DNA of 64,000 nucleotides from Rariglobus hedericola (GTDB lineage: Bacteria > Verrucomicrobiota > Verrucomicrobiia > Opitutales > Opitutaceae), in the NCBI RefSeq assembly GCF_007559335.1, contig NZ_VMBG01000001.1, positions 1,426,001 through 1,490,000 on the forward strand. Reading direction: 5' to 3'. The position numbers and the translations under genes are program-made. Position 1 is the stretch's first letter; each line of letters starts with the position of its first letter. The notes beneath the pieces are model-generated. The model had not been told where the DNA came from, ran no database searches, and saw only the letters and a program-made list of their open reading frames with translations. Positions 29,081 through 38,144 of this stretch are shown piece after piece.

Positions 29081-32000
29081 ATGGCCCGCTTCTTCATCGA
29101 CCGTCCCATCTTCGCCTGGGTCATCGCCATCGTCATCATGGTGGCCGGCGTCCTTTCCATCGTCGGCCTGCCGATCTCGCAATACCCAAGCATCGCCCCG
29201 CCCGCGATCACCATCAATGCCGTCTATCCCGGCGCCTCCGCCAAGACCCTCGAAGACACCGTCACGCAGGTCATCGAGCAAAAGCTCAGCGGCATCGACA
29301 ACCTCCGCTACATGGAGGCCACCAGTGACTCCGCCGGCAACGTCGCGATCACCCTCACGTTCAACAACGGCACCAACGCCGACACCGCCCAGGTCCAGGT
29401 TCAGAACAAGCTTTCCCTCGCCATGCCGCTCCTCCCGCAGGAGGTGCAGCAGCAGGGCGTGCGCGTCGACAAATCCGTCCGCAACTTCCTGCTCGTCGTC
29501 GGCTTCATTTCCACCGACGGCTCCCTCAACACCGCCGACCTTGGTGACTTGGTCGTCGGTTCTATTCAGGATCCGCTCAGCCGCGTTCCCGGCGTCGGCG
29601 ACATTCAGGTATTCGGAACCCAATACGCCATGCGCGTGTGGCTCGACCCGAACAAGCTCGTCAACTTCCGGCTCACCACCGCCGAGGTGGCCGACGCCAT
29701 CCGCGCCCAAAACGCCCAGGTCTCCGCCGGTCAGCTCGGCGGTCTGCCTGCGGTGAAAGAACAGCTCCTCAACGCCACCATCGTCGCCCAGACCCGCCTG
29801 CAGACGGCCGGCGAGTTCGAGAAGATTCTCCTGCGCGTCAATCCCGACGGCTCCCGCGTGCTTCTCAAAGATGTCGCCCGCATCGAACTGGGCAGCGAGA
29901 GCTACACCCGTGACGCCCGATTCAGCGGACAACCCGCGGTCGGCATGGCCATTCGTCCCGCCACCGGTTCCAACGCCCTTGAAACCGTCGACGCCATCCG
30001 CGCCCGTATCGCCGAACTCGAACCGTTTTTTCCGCCCGGCGTAAAGACCGTGTATCCGTTGGATACGACGCCGTTCGTCCGACTCTCCATTCACGAGGTG
30101 ATCAAGACCCTCGTCGAGGCCGTCATCCTGGTGTTCCTGGTGATGTATCTCTTCCTTCAAAATTTCCGCGCCACGCTCATTCCGACCATCGCGGTGCCGG
30201 TCGTGTTGCTAGGCACGTTCGCCATCATGGCGATTGCCGGTTTCTCCATCAACACCCTCACGCTCTTCGGCGTAGTGCTGGCGATCGGTCTCCTCGTGGA
30301 CGACGCCATCGTCGTCGTCGAAAACGTGGAGCGTATCATGTCCGAGGAAGGACTGTCTCCCGTCGAGGCCACGCGAAAATCCATGGACCAGATCACCGGC
30401 GCCCTCGTCGGAATCGGCATGGTGCTCTCCGCCGTGTTTATCCCGATGGCGTTTTTCGGCGGCTCCACCGGCGTGATTTACCGCCAGTTCTCCATCACCA
30501 TCGTGTCGGCCATGGCCCTGTCCGTAATCGTCGCCATCGTGCTCACACCCGCGCTCTGCGCCACGATGCTCAAGCCCATCGCCAAGGGCCACCACGCCTC
30601 TGATCGCGGTTTCTTCGGCTGGTTCAACAAGATCTTTGATCGCAACGCCGACCGTTACGCCAAGGGCGTCGGCGGCCTCGTGAAACGCGGCAAGCGTTCG
30701 ATGCTGGTCTACACCATTCTCCTTGTCGTGCTCGGCTGGCTCTTCGTCCGCACTCCCACGGGCTTTCTGCCCGCCGAGGACCAGGGCATCATGTATGTGC
30801 AGGCGCAGCTTCCTCCCGGCTCCACCGTGGCGCAGTCGCTGGCCGTTCTCGAAAAAATCGAGCACCACTTCCTCGTGGACGAAAAGGAATCCGTCGAAGG
30901 CATGTTCGGCGTCACCGGCTTCAGTTTCTCCGGCTCCGGCCAAAACCAGGTCTTCGGCTTCGTCCGTCTCAAGGACTGGGACGAGCGCAAACGCGCCGAC
31001 CAAAAAGTCGATGCCATCCAAAAGCGTGCCATGGGTAAGTTCTCGCAAATCAAAGAGGCTTTCACCGTCGCCTTCGTGCCACCCGCCGTGTTCGAACTCG
31101 GCAGCGCCACCGGTTTCGATTTCCGCCTCACCGACAACGCCAACCAGGGCCACGAGGCGCTCATGGCCGCGCGCGATCAATTCCTCGGGCTCGCCCGCCA
31201 GCATCCCGCGCTCGCCAGCGTGCGCGCCAACGGTCTCGACGACACCCCGCAGTATCGTCTCGCGATCGATCAGGAAAAAGCCGGTGCCCTCGGTCTGTCC
31301 CTCGCCGAAATCAACCGCACGCTCTCGACCGTCTGGGGATCCTCCTACGTCAACGACTTCATCGACAAGGGCCGCGTGAAAAAAGTCTACCTTCAGGGTG
31401 ACGCCCCGTTCCGCATGCTGCCGTCCGACGTCGATCTTTGGTATGTGCGCAATTCCACCGGCGGCATGGTGCCGTTCTCCGCCTTCTCCACCGCGAGCTG
31501 GACCTATGGCTCGCCCAAGCTGGAGCGTTTCAACGGCACGCCTTCGATCGCCATTCTCGGCGAACCCGCCCCCGGCCACAGTTCGGGCGAAGCGATGGAC
31601 ACCATTGTCGAACTCTCCAAAAAACTCCCGCCCGGCTTCGGCATCCAGTGGAGCGGCCTGTCGTATGAAGAGCGTCTCTCCGGCTCGCAGGCGCCCGCGC
31701 TCTACGCGATCTCGATCCTCATCGTGTTCCTGTGTCTTGCCGCGCTCTACGAGAGTTGGTCCATCCCCGCGTCGGTCATCATGGTCATCCCGCTCGGCGT
31801 GCTTGGCACGCTCATCGGCGCTCTCCTGCGCAGCATGCCCAACGACGTTTATTTCCAGGTCGGCCTGCTCACCATCGCCGGTCTCTCCGCGAAAAACGCC
31901 ATCCTCATCGTCGAGTTCGCCAAGGAAAACTACGAGAAAGGCATGAGCCTCGCCGAAGCGGCCGTCCACGCCGCCCGTCAGCGTCTGCGCCCGATCCTGA

Positions 32001-32197
32001 TGACCTCACTTGCCTTCGGTCTCGGCGTGACTCCGCTCGCCATCGCCAGCGGCGCCGGCTCGGGCAGTCAAAACGCCATCGGCACCGGCGTCCTCGCCGG
32101 CACGATCAGCGCAACCATCCTCGGTATTTTCCTTATCCCGGTATTTTTCGTGGTCGTGCTCAGCGTCTTCCACGTGAAGCCGAAAAAGACCGAGTAA
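29081..32197 (+). CDS. RND multidrug efflux permease (AcrB/MexB, HAE1 family)
   Basis: 1038 aa from the ATG at 29081 ([20 protein letters not shown]). It is of full family length with 12 transmembrane helices. Proton-relay Asp pair near 406-407 in [12 protein letters not shown]; porter domains carry typical segments ([43 protein letters not shown]). It probably exports hydrophobic drugs, dyes or detergents; specificity is unknown. The 50-bp gap before it (29031-29080) consists largely of a CTCTGTCCTCCG-type repeat. Its stop codon is 1 bp from the convergent cysteine desulfurase stop. Confidence 0.95.
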   Translation: MARFFIDRPIFAWVIAIVIMVAGVLSIVGLPISQYPSIAPPAITINAVYPGASAKTLEDTVTQVIEQKLSGIDNLRYMEATSDSAGNVAITLTFNNGTNADTAQVQVQNKLSLAMPLLPQEVQQQGVRVDKSVRNFLLVVGFISTDGSLNTADLGDLVVGSIQDPLSRVPGVGDIQVFGTQYAMRVWLDPNKLVNFRLTTAEVADAIRAQNAQVSAGQLGGLPAVKEQLLNATIVAQTRLQTAGEFEKILLRVNPDGSRVLLKDVARIELGSESYTRDARFSGQPAVGMAIRPATGSNALETVDAIRARIAELEPFFPPGVKTVYPLDTTPFVRLSIHEVIKTLVEAVILVFLVMYLFLQNFRATLIPTIAVPVVLLGTFAIMAIAGFSINTLTLFGVVLAIGLLVDDAIVVVENVERIMSEEGLSPVEATRKSMDQITGALVGIGMVLSAVFIPMAFFGGSTGVIYRQFSITIVSAMALSVIVAIVLTPALCATMLKPIAKGHHASDRGFFGWFNKIFDRNADRYAKGVGGLVKRGKRSMLVYTILLVVLGWLFVRTPTGFLPAEDQGIMYVQAQLPPGSTVAQSLAVLEKIEHHFLVDEKESVEGMFGVTGFSFSGSGQNQVFGFVRLKDWDERKRADQKVDAIQKRAMGKFSQIKEAFTVAFVPPAVFELGSATGFDFRLTDNANQGHEALMAARDQFLGLARQHPALASVRANGLDDTPQYRLAIDQEKAGALGLSLAEINRTLSTVWGSSYVNDFIDKGRVKKVYLQGDAPFRMLPSDVDLWYVRNSTGGMVPFSAFSTASWTYGSPKLERFNGTPSIAILGEPAPGHSSGEAMDTIVELSKKLPPGFGIQWSGLSYEERLSGSQAPALYAISILIVFLCLAALYESWSIPASVIMVIPLGVLGTLIGALLRSMPNDVYFQVGLLTIAGLSAKNAILIVEFAKENYEKGMSLAEAAVHAARQRLRPILMTSLAFGLGVTPLAIASGAGSGSQNAIGTGVLAGTISATILGIFLIPVFFVVVLSVFHVKPKKTE

Positions 32198-32198
32198 G

Positions 32199-33377
32199 TC
32201 AGCGCAACTCACCGGCCACCGCACCGAATGCGGTGGCCAGAGCCTGCCAGTCCTCGCGCGTGGTCTCCCAGCCGGAGCTCACGCGCACCACGCGCTTCGC
32301 CGTCTCCGCATCGAAGCCCATCGCCGCGAGCACATGCGAAGGCCCGCCCTTCCCCGTCGCGCACGCCGAGCCTGTGGACACCTGAAACCCGCGTTTATCG
32401 AGCCGCGTGACCCACCGCGTGTTATCCGCAAACGGCATCACCAGCGACACCGTATTCCACAGCCGGTCGGCACCCGCCGCGACCACGCGCACACCCGGCA
32501 CCATCGCAGCAACTTCGCGCTCAAACTCTTCGCGCCACGTCAGGCGTTCGGTCTCTAAGAAAACCTTCTTCTGTTCGGCATCCGCGAGCGCCGCACCCAT
32601 CGCCGCGATCCCCGGAAAATCCTCCGTGCCCCCGCGCTGCCCGCGTTCCTGACCACCGCCAAGCTGCGCGCGCAATCCCTCGCTTTGAGGAGCGAGCTTG
32701 AGCAAGCCGACTCCCTTCGGACCGCCAAATTTATGCCCCGCCGCGATGACAAATCCGGTGCCACCGACCCCGCCCGCCGGAAGCTTTCCGAGCCATTGCG
32801 ACGCGTCGCAGAGATACGCCACCCCTGCCTCCGCGCACGCTACAGCGATCTCATTCCAAGGCTGCAACACCCCCGTCTCATTATTCGCCGCCATCACCAC
32901 CACCGCCGCCACTTTGCCCGGTCTACTCGCAATCTCCGCGCCCAGAACACCCGCAGAACGATCCAGTTTGTCACTTAATAAGTTACAAACCCTCAGATCA
33001 TTGAAATCAACAATGCCTTCCGAATTCAACTTCAGCCACTTGATACGGTTTCCAAAATGGTTCTTTAACGGCTCCAGCACACACGGATGCTCGGTCGGGT
33101 TCACCGCGATCACCGCATCGGCGGGCAAGGTTTTCGCCCACCACGCGATCACCGCATTCGCCGCCTCGGTCGCGCCCGACGTGAACACATAACGCTCTGC
33201 TTCATCGCCCAGCAAAATCGCAAACTTCTCCCTCGCCGCCTCCAGCCGTATCTTCGCCTGCGCTCCCGTGCGATACGGACTCGACGGATTATGCCAAGCC
33301 TCGTCCTGCGCACGCAGCCACGTCTCGCGGGCAACCGCTGCCAGCGGCGTTGTGGCATTGTGATCGAAGTAAGGCAT
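32199..33377 (-). CDS. Cysteine desulfurase (NifS/IscS-type aminotransferase class V) with an in-frame palindrome insert
   Basis: 392 aa, PLP-dependent, supplying sulfur from cysteine for Fe-S clusters or thiolation. Visible are the start MPYFDHNATTPLAAVARETW, the PLP Lys near 214 in AGHKFGGPKG, and the catalytic Cys near 340 in QVSTGSACATGKGG. The region encoded by 32940-33065 is AT-rich, and residues 129-137 (VCNLLSDKL) are encoded by a GTTTGTAAC palindrome also found at 35208 and 51315. No ISC or SUF genes are adjacent. Confidence 0.9.
   Translation of the reverse strand: MPYFDHNATTPLAAVARETWLRAQDEAWHNPSSPYRTGAQAKIRLEAAREKFAILLGDEAERYVFTSGATEAANAVIAWWAKTLPADAVIAVNPTEHPCVLEPLKNHFGNRIKWLKLNSEGIVDFNDLRVCNLLSDKLDRSAGVLGAEIASRPGKVAAVVVMAANNETGVLQPWNEIAVACAEAGVAYLCDASQWLGKLPAGGVGGTGFVIAAGHKFGGPKGVGLLKLAPQSEGLRAQLGGGQERGQRGGTEDFPGIAAMGAALADAEQKKVFLETERLTWREEFEREVAAMVPGVRVVAAGADRLWNTVSLVMPFADNTRWVTRLDKRGFQVSTGSACATGKGGPSHVLAAMGFDAETAKRVVRVSSGWETTREDWQALATAFGAVAGELR
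32966..32990. repeat. GTTTGTAAC palindrome, copy 1, inside the cysteine desulfurase gene
   Basis: Arms GTTTGTCACTTA and TAAGTTACAAAC around one central A, with one mismatch. It matches the intergenic copies at 35208-35240 and 51315-51345. It is in frame and stop-free on the coding (minus) strand. Confidence 0.85.
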
Positions 33378-33443
33378 CAGTCCGTCACTGAAATCCCAAA
33401 CGCCCCCAGGCCCAACTCCAAAAATGCCTCCATTGTCCTCGCG

Positions 33444-33460
33444 TTAACGTTTTCTTAACG
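33444..33460 (+). promoter_or_regulatory. Direct repeat, candidate KdpE operator
   Basis: TTAACG-TTTTC-TTAACG is an 11-bp-period direct repeat, the spacing used by OmpR/PhoB-family regulators such as KdpE. It is centred about 64 bp before the kdpA start and upstream of a possible -10 (TATTCT, 33504-33509). A weaker TTAATT lies two turns downstream, at 33476. Confidence 0.45.
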
Positions 33461-33515
33461 CCCCCGCGCCTCCTCTTAATTACCCAAGTCCGCCCCGCTC
33501 CGCTATTCTGCGGAC

Positions 33516-35201
33516 ATGACCGCATCCGACTTCGCGTATCTCGCGCTCTTCCTGCTCTCGCTCCTCGCCGTGACGCCGCTCCTCGGCCGCTGGCTCGCCG
33601 GCGTCCTCGAAGGCACACCGCCAAGATTTCTCCGCTGGCTGCTCCCCGTCGAGCGCGTGATCTACCGCCTTGGCGGCATCGACGCCCGCGCCGACATGAC
33701 CTGGAAACACTACGCCGGCGCACTCATCATCTTCAACGTGCTGGGCTTCGTCACCGTGTTCGCGCTCCAACTCCTCCAAGCCCGCCTGCCGCTCAACCCC
33801 GCCGACTTCTCGGCCGTCCCGCTCGGTGTCGCCGTCAACACCGCTGTGTCGTTCATGACGAACACCAACTGGCAGGCCTATTCCGGTGAAGCCTCTCTCG
33901 GCTATCTCACGCAGATGGCCGGCCTCGGCGTGCAAAACTTCCTCAGCGCCGCCACCGGCCTCGCCGTCATGGCCGTCCTCGCCCGCGGTCTCACCCGCAA
34001 ATCTACCCGAGGCCTCGGCAACGTCTGGGCCGATCTCGTTCGCACCACGCTCTACGTGCTCGTGCCCCTCAGCTTCCTCCTCGCCGTCGTCCTCGTTTCA
34101 CAGGGCGTCGTCATGTCGTTCTCCGGCTACACCACCGCCACGACCCTCGAAGGCGCGCAGCAGATCATCCCGTCCGGCCCCGCCGCCTCACAGATCGCCA
34201 TCAAACAACTCGGCACCAACGGCGGTGGTTTCTTCGGGCTCAACTCCGCCCACCCCTTCGAAAACCCCACACCGCTCTCCAACTTTCTCCAAACCCTCGC
34301 CATCCTCGCCCTGCCCGCCGGCTGCGTTTACGCCTTCGGCCGCCTCACCGGCGCACGCCGTCACGCCTGGGTGCTCTTCGGCGTGATGACCGCTTTCTTA
34401 ATCGGCGCGCTCAGTCTGTCATTGTGGAGTGAATACAGCTCGCCCGGGTCCGCTTCTCTCGCGCTGGAGGGCAAGGAAGTGCGCTTCGGCATCACGCCGT
34501 CGTTGCTCTGGGCCAACGCCACGACCGTCGCCTCCAACGGCTCCGTCAACGCCATGCACTCGTCCCTCTCTCCGCTGGCGGGCGGCATCGCGCTCTTCAA
34601 CATGCTGCTCGGAGAAATCATCTTCGGCGGCATCGGCTCAGGCCTCTACGGCATGGTCATGATCGTGATCCTCACCGTGTTCCTCGCCGGACTCATGGTC
34701 GGTCGCACCCCCGAATACCTCGGCAAAAAAATCGAGTCCTTCGAGGTCAAGATGGCTGCGATCGCCGTCCTCGTGCCGTGTCTCGCCGTGCTCGTCGGTT
34801 GCGCCGCGTCGTTCGCCACCGAGGCCGGACGCACCGCCGTGGGCAACGGCGGACCGCACGCCCTCACCGAAATCCTCTACGCCTGGGGTTCGATGGCCAA
34901 CAACAACGGCTCCGCCTTCGGTAGCCTCACCGCGACCGGTAATCTCTACACTTACGGCGGTGCGCTCGCCATGCTCATCGGCCGTTTCGCCGTCCTCATC
35001 CCCGTCATTGCGCTCGCCGGCAGTCTCGCCGCCAAAAAAACCACGCCACCGTCCGACGGCACGTTCCCCACCGACGGCAGCCTCTTCGCCGCCCTCCTCA
35101 TCGGCGTCATCGTGATCGTCGCCGCCCTCACCTACTTCCCCGCGCTCACCCTCGGCCCCGTCCTCGAACACCTCCTCCTCACCTCTGGCCGCACATTCTA
35201 A
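33516..35201 (+). CDS. kdpA: Potassium-transporting ATPase, channel subunit A
   Basis: 561 aa, about ten transmembrane helices. It forms the K+ selectivity pathway of the high-affinity Kdp pump. Filter-loop motifs of the four pore repeats are visible: VNTAVSFMTNTNWQAYSGE, GTNGGGFFGLNSAHPFENP, NGSVNAMHSSLSPLAGG and GSMANNNGSAFG. First gene of a complete kdp operon; no canonical kdpF is seen upstream. Probably induced by low K+ or osmotic stress through KdpDE encoded downstream. Confidence 0.96.
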   Translation: MTASDFAYLALFLLSLLAVTPLLGRWLAGVLEGTPPRFLRWLLPVERVIYRLGGIDARADMTWKHYAGALIIFNVLGFVTVFALQLLQARLPLNPADFSAVPLGVAVNTAVSFMTNTNWQAYSGEASLGYLTQMAGLGVQNFLSAATGLAVMAVLARGLTRKSTRGLGNVWADLVRTTLYVLVPLSFLLAVVLVSQGVVMSFSGYTTATTLEGAQQIIPSGPAASQIAIKQLGTNGGGFFGLNSAHPFENPTPLSNFLQTLAILALPAGCVYAFGRLTGARRHAWVLFGVMTAFLIGALSLSLWSEYSSPGSASLALEGKEVRFGITPSLLWANATTVASNGSVNAMHSSLSPLAGGIALFNMLLGEIIFGGIGSGLYGMVMIVILTVFLAGLMVGRTPEYLGKKIESFEVKMAAIAVLVPCLAVLVGCAASFATEAGRTAVGNGGPHALTEILYAWGSMANNNGSAFGSLTATGNLYTYGGALAMLIGRFAVLIPVIALAGSLAAKKTTPPSDGTFPTDGSLFAALLIGVIVIVAALTYFPALTLGPVLEHLLLTSGRTF

Positions 35202-35207
35202 ACCAAG

Positions 35208-35240
35208 CCGGTTTGTAACTTAATAAGTTACAAACTCCGG
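35208..35240. repeat. GTTTGTAAC palindrome, copy 2, between kdpA and kdpB
   Basis: Arms CCGGTTTGTAACTTA and TAAGTTACAAAC-t-CCGG around a single central base. It fills most of the 61-bp kdpA-kdpB gap. No T run follows, so it is not a normal terminator, but it could adjust expression within the operon. Confidence 0.85.
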
Positions 35241-35262
35241 TCCCTCCATTTCCGATTATTTT

Positions 35263-37338
35263 ATGAAATCAAATTCCTCCACCTGGAATTCAGCTCTTTT
35301 CACCCGCGCCGTGCTCGACTCGTTTCGTAAGCTCGACCCGCGCGTCCTGCGTCGCAATACGGTCATGTTCATCACCGCCCTCGGTGCGCTGTTGGTCACA
35401 ATTGTCGCCATCCACGACGCGCTCGCCGGCGCACTTTCCGGTTTCACCGTGCAGATCACGTTGTGGCTGTGGTTCACCGTCCTCTTCGCCAATTTTTCCG
35501 AGGCCATCGCCGAGGGGCGCGGCAAGGCCCAGGCCGACACCCTTAAACGCCTTCGCACCAAAACCACCGCACGCCGCCTGATCGGCAACCGCGAAGAATC
35601 CGTCTCCGCCGCCGACCTGCGCAAGGGCGACATCGTCGTCTGCGAAACCGGCGACACCATTCCCGCCGACGGCGAGGTCACCGAGGGTATCGCCAGCGTG
35701 GACGAGTCCGCCATCACCGGCGAATCCGCCCCCGTTATCCGCGAGAGCGGTGGCGACCGCAGTGCCGTCACCGGTGGAACGCGCGTCTTGAGTGATCGCA
35801 TCGTGGTCCGCGTCTCCGTCGAACCCGGCGGTGGTTTTATCGACCGCATGATCGGCCTCGTCGAAGGTGCCTCGCGCCAGCGCACACCCAACGAGATTTC
35901 CCTCGGCATCCTCCTGGTTGCGCTCACCGCCGTCTTCCTCGTGGTCGTCGCCACGCTGCCTTTCTTCGCGCGTTTCTCCGAACAACTCGCCGGACAACCG
36001 GGCGCCGTCAGCGATTCGATTCCCGTGCTCGTCTCGCTGCTCGTGTGCCTCATTCCCACGACCATCGGCGGCCTGCTCAGCGCCATCGGCATCAGTGGCA
36101 TCGACCGCCTCACCCGTCGCAATGTCATCGCCACGTCCGGCCGCGCCGTCGAAGCCGCTGGCGACATCGACGTCCTCCTGCTCGACAAGACCGGCACCAT
36201 CACCCTCGGCAACCGCCAGGCCGTCGAGTTCATTCCCGCGCCCGGCTTCACTGCCGCCGACACCGCCGCCGCCGCCCGTCTCGCCTCCCTCGCCGACGAA
36301 ACGCCCGAGGGCCGCAGCATCGTCGTCCTCGCCAAGGAGTCGTTCAACTTGCGCCAGCCCGAGCCCGCCACTGCCCAAGCCGTATTCGTTCCCTTCACCG
36401 CGCAAACCCGCATGAGCGGCGTAGACCTGCCGGGTGGCCGCTCCCTCCGCAAAGGCGCCGCCGACAACGTCCGCGCCTGGATCGAATCCCAGCACGGCAC
36501 GTGGCCCGCCGAAGTCACCGCCTCGGTTGATCGCGTCGCCCGCGCCGGCGGCACACCACTCGTTGTCTCCGACGGCCCGCAGGTCCTCGGCGTCGTTTAC
36601 TTAAAAGACGTCGTCAAAGGCGGCATCAAAGAGCGTTTCGCCGAGCTGCGCCGCATGGGCATCCGCACCATCATGATCACGGGCGACAACCCGCTCACCG
36701 CCGCGGCCATCGCCGCCGAGGCCGGTGTGGACGACTTCCTCGCGCAAGCCACGCCCGAGATGAAGCTCGCGCGCATCCGCGAAGAACAGGCCGGCGGCCG
36801 CCTCGTCGCCATGACCGGTGACGGCACCAACGACGCCCCCGCGCTCGCCCAGGCTGATGTCGGCGTCGCCATGAACACCGGCACGCAAGCCGCCCGCGAG
36901 GCCGGCAACATGGTCGATCTGGACAGTAATCCCACGAAGCTCATCGAGATCGTTTCCATCGGCAAACAACTGCTCATGACCCGCGGCGCGCTCACCACGT
37001 TCTCCATCGCCAACGACGTCGCCAAATACTTCGCGATCATCCCCGCACTCTTCGCCGGTCTCTACGCCGTCTCCGGCGGCGCCACCGGCCCGCTCTCGAT
37101 CTTGAACTTCATGGGCCTGCACTCCGCCGAGAGCGCGATCCTCAGCGCGGTGATTTTCAACGCCCTGATCATCATCGCCCTCGTGCCCCTCGCCCTCCGC
37201 GGCGTGCGTTACCGTGCGGGTTCCACCCGGTCCCTGCTCGCCCGCAATCTCCTCATCTACGGCGTCGGCGGCGTGATCGCCCCGTTCATCGGCATCAAGC
37301 TCATCGATGTCGCCCTCGTCACATTGCACCTCGCCTAA
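35263..37338 (+). CDS. kdpB: Potassium-transporting P-type ATPase, subunit B
   Basis: 691 aa, the ATP-hydrolysing subunit. The phosphorylated Asp is in [13 protein letters not shown] (about 308). Actuator motif [12 protein letters not shown]; nucleotide and hinge motifs [10 protein letters not shown] and [18 protein letters not shown]. About seven transmembrane helices. Standard KdpB length and arrangement. A foldback repeat begins 1 nt after its stop codon. Confidence 0.97.
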   Translation: MKSNSSTWNSALFTRAVLDSFRKLDPRVLRRNTVMFITALGALLVTIVAIHDALAGALSGFTVQITLWLWFTVLFANFSEAIAEGRGKAQADTLKRLRTKTTARRLIGNREESVSAADLRKGDIVVCETGDTIPADGEVTEGIASVDESAITGESAPVIRESGGDRSAVTGGTRVLSDRIVVRVSVEPGGGFIDRMIGLVEGASRQRTPNEISLGILLVALTAVFLVVVATLPFFARFSEQLAGQPGAVSDSIPVLVSLLVCLIPTTIGGLLSAIGISGIDRLTRRNVIATSGRAVEAAGDIDVLLLDKTGTITLGNRQAVEFIPAPGFTAADTAAAARLASLADETPEGRSIVVLAKESFNLRQPEPATAQAVFVPFTAQTRMSGVDLPGGRSLRKGAADNVRAWIESQHGTWPAEVTASVDRVARAGGTPLVVSDGPQVLGVVYLKDVVKGGIKERFAELRRMGIRTIMITGDNPLTAAAIAAEAGVDDFLAQATPEMKLARIREEQAGGRLVAMTGDGTNDAPALAQADVGVAMNTGTQAAREAGNMVDLDSNPTKLIEIVSIGKQLLMTRGALTTFSIANDVAKYFAIIPALFAGLYAVSGGATGPLSILNFMGLHSAESAILSAVIFNALIIIALVPLALRGVRYRAGSTRSLLARNLLIYGVGGVIAPFIGIKLIDVALVTLHLA

Positions 37339-37339
37339 C

Positions 37340-37421
37340 GGAGGACGGACCTCCTGGTCCGTCCCCTTCATCATCGCCCTCCTCACTCATCCAAACCGAC
37401 GGACCAGGAGGTTCGTCCTCC
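37340..37421. repeat. 82-bp foldback repeat with GGAGGACGGACCTCC arms, copy 1
   Basis: Two 24-nt arms (GGAGGACGGACCTCCTGGTC at the left) are complementary at 23 of 24 positions, around a 33-bp unique centre. A second copy with the same arms and an unrelated centre is at 63683-63766. It lies inside the kdp operon, between kdpB and the small ORF. Confidence 0.9.
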
Positions 37422-37435
37422 TAAAGACGCCCTCC

Positions 37436-37588
37436 ATGAAACCCCGCCGCTTCACCGACGCCCTCACCGTGCTCCTTCTGCTCACCGCGGGCATTCTGCT
37501 TTTCTCCCTCGGTCGCTGGAGCGGATTACATTCAAACGATCACGACCACCCGGCCGACTCCCGCGTCGACTGGCCGGCCAAAAACTAA
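37436..37588 (+). CDS. Small single-helix membrane protein within the kdp operon
   Basis: 50 aa from the ATG at 37436 (MKPRRFTDALTVLLLLTAGI). A basic start, one hydrophobic helix (about 9-27), then a His/Asp-rich polar tail (SNDHDHPADSRVDWPAKN). It sits between kdpB and kdpC, with a 13-bp gap to kdpC. KdpF, the known small Kdp subunit, is shorter and normally precedes kdpA, so equivalence is uncertain. It could be a lineage-specific accessory subunit. Confidence 0.6.
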   Translation: MKPRRFTDALTVLLLLTAGILLFSLGRWSGLHSNDHDHPADSRVDWPAKN

Positions 37589-37601
37589 ACTCCCTCTCTT
37601 C

Positions 37602-38141
37602 ATGAAAACTCTCCTTCAATCCCTGCGCCTCTTCCTCGTTCTCACCGTTCTGACCGGTGTCGTTTACCCCCTGGCCGTCTGGGCCGTCGGCCGCCTCTCC
37701 TTCCACGATGCCGCCGAGGGTTCGCTCCTCACGCGTGACGGCCGGGTCGTCGGCTCCGCGCTTCTCGCGCAAAAGTTCACCAGCAACCGTTACTTCACCT
37801 CGCGCCCGTCGGCCGGCGATTTTGCCACCGTCGCCTCCGGTGCCAGCAACCTCGCGTGGACCAGCGCCAAGCTCCGCGACCGCCTCGCCGCCGCGCCCGC
37901 CGGACAACCCGCCGACCTCGCCACCACCAGCGGCAGCGGACTCGATCCGCACCTCTCGCCCGAAGCCGTCGCCGTGCAACTCGACCGCGTCGCCACCGCC
38001 CGCCACCTCGATGCCGCCCGTCGCGCCCAACTCAACGAACTGGTTGCCCGCCACACCGAAGGCGGTCAGCTTACCCCCCAGCGCGTGAACATCCTCCAGC
38101 TCAACCTCGCCCTCGACGCCGCCTTCCCGTCCACGCCTTGA
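37602..38141 (+). CDS. kdpC: Potassium-transporting ATPase, subunit C
   Basis: 179 aa. One N-terminal transmembrane helix (about 9-30, FLVLTVLTGVVYPLAVW) and a periplasmic/soluble domain with family motifs GSALLAQKFTSNRYFTSRPSA and TTSGSGLDPHLSPEAV. It stabilises the KdpAB complex. kdpD starts 3 bp after its stop. Confidence 0.95.
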   Translation: MKTLLQSLRLFLVLTVLTGVVYPLAVWAVGRLSFHDAAEGSLLTRDGRVVGSALLAQKFTSNRYFTSRPSAGDFATVASGASNLAWTSAKLRDRLAAAPAGQPADLATTSGSGLDPHLSPEAVAVQLDRVATARHLDAARRAQLNELVARHTEGGQLTPQRVNILQLNLALDAAFPSTP

Positions 38142-38144
38142 TCG

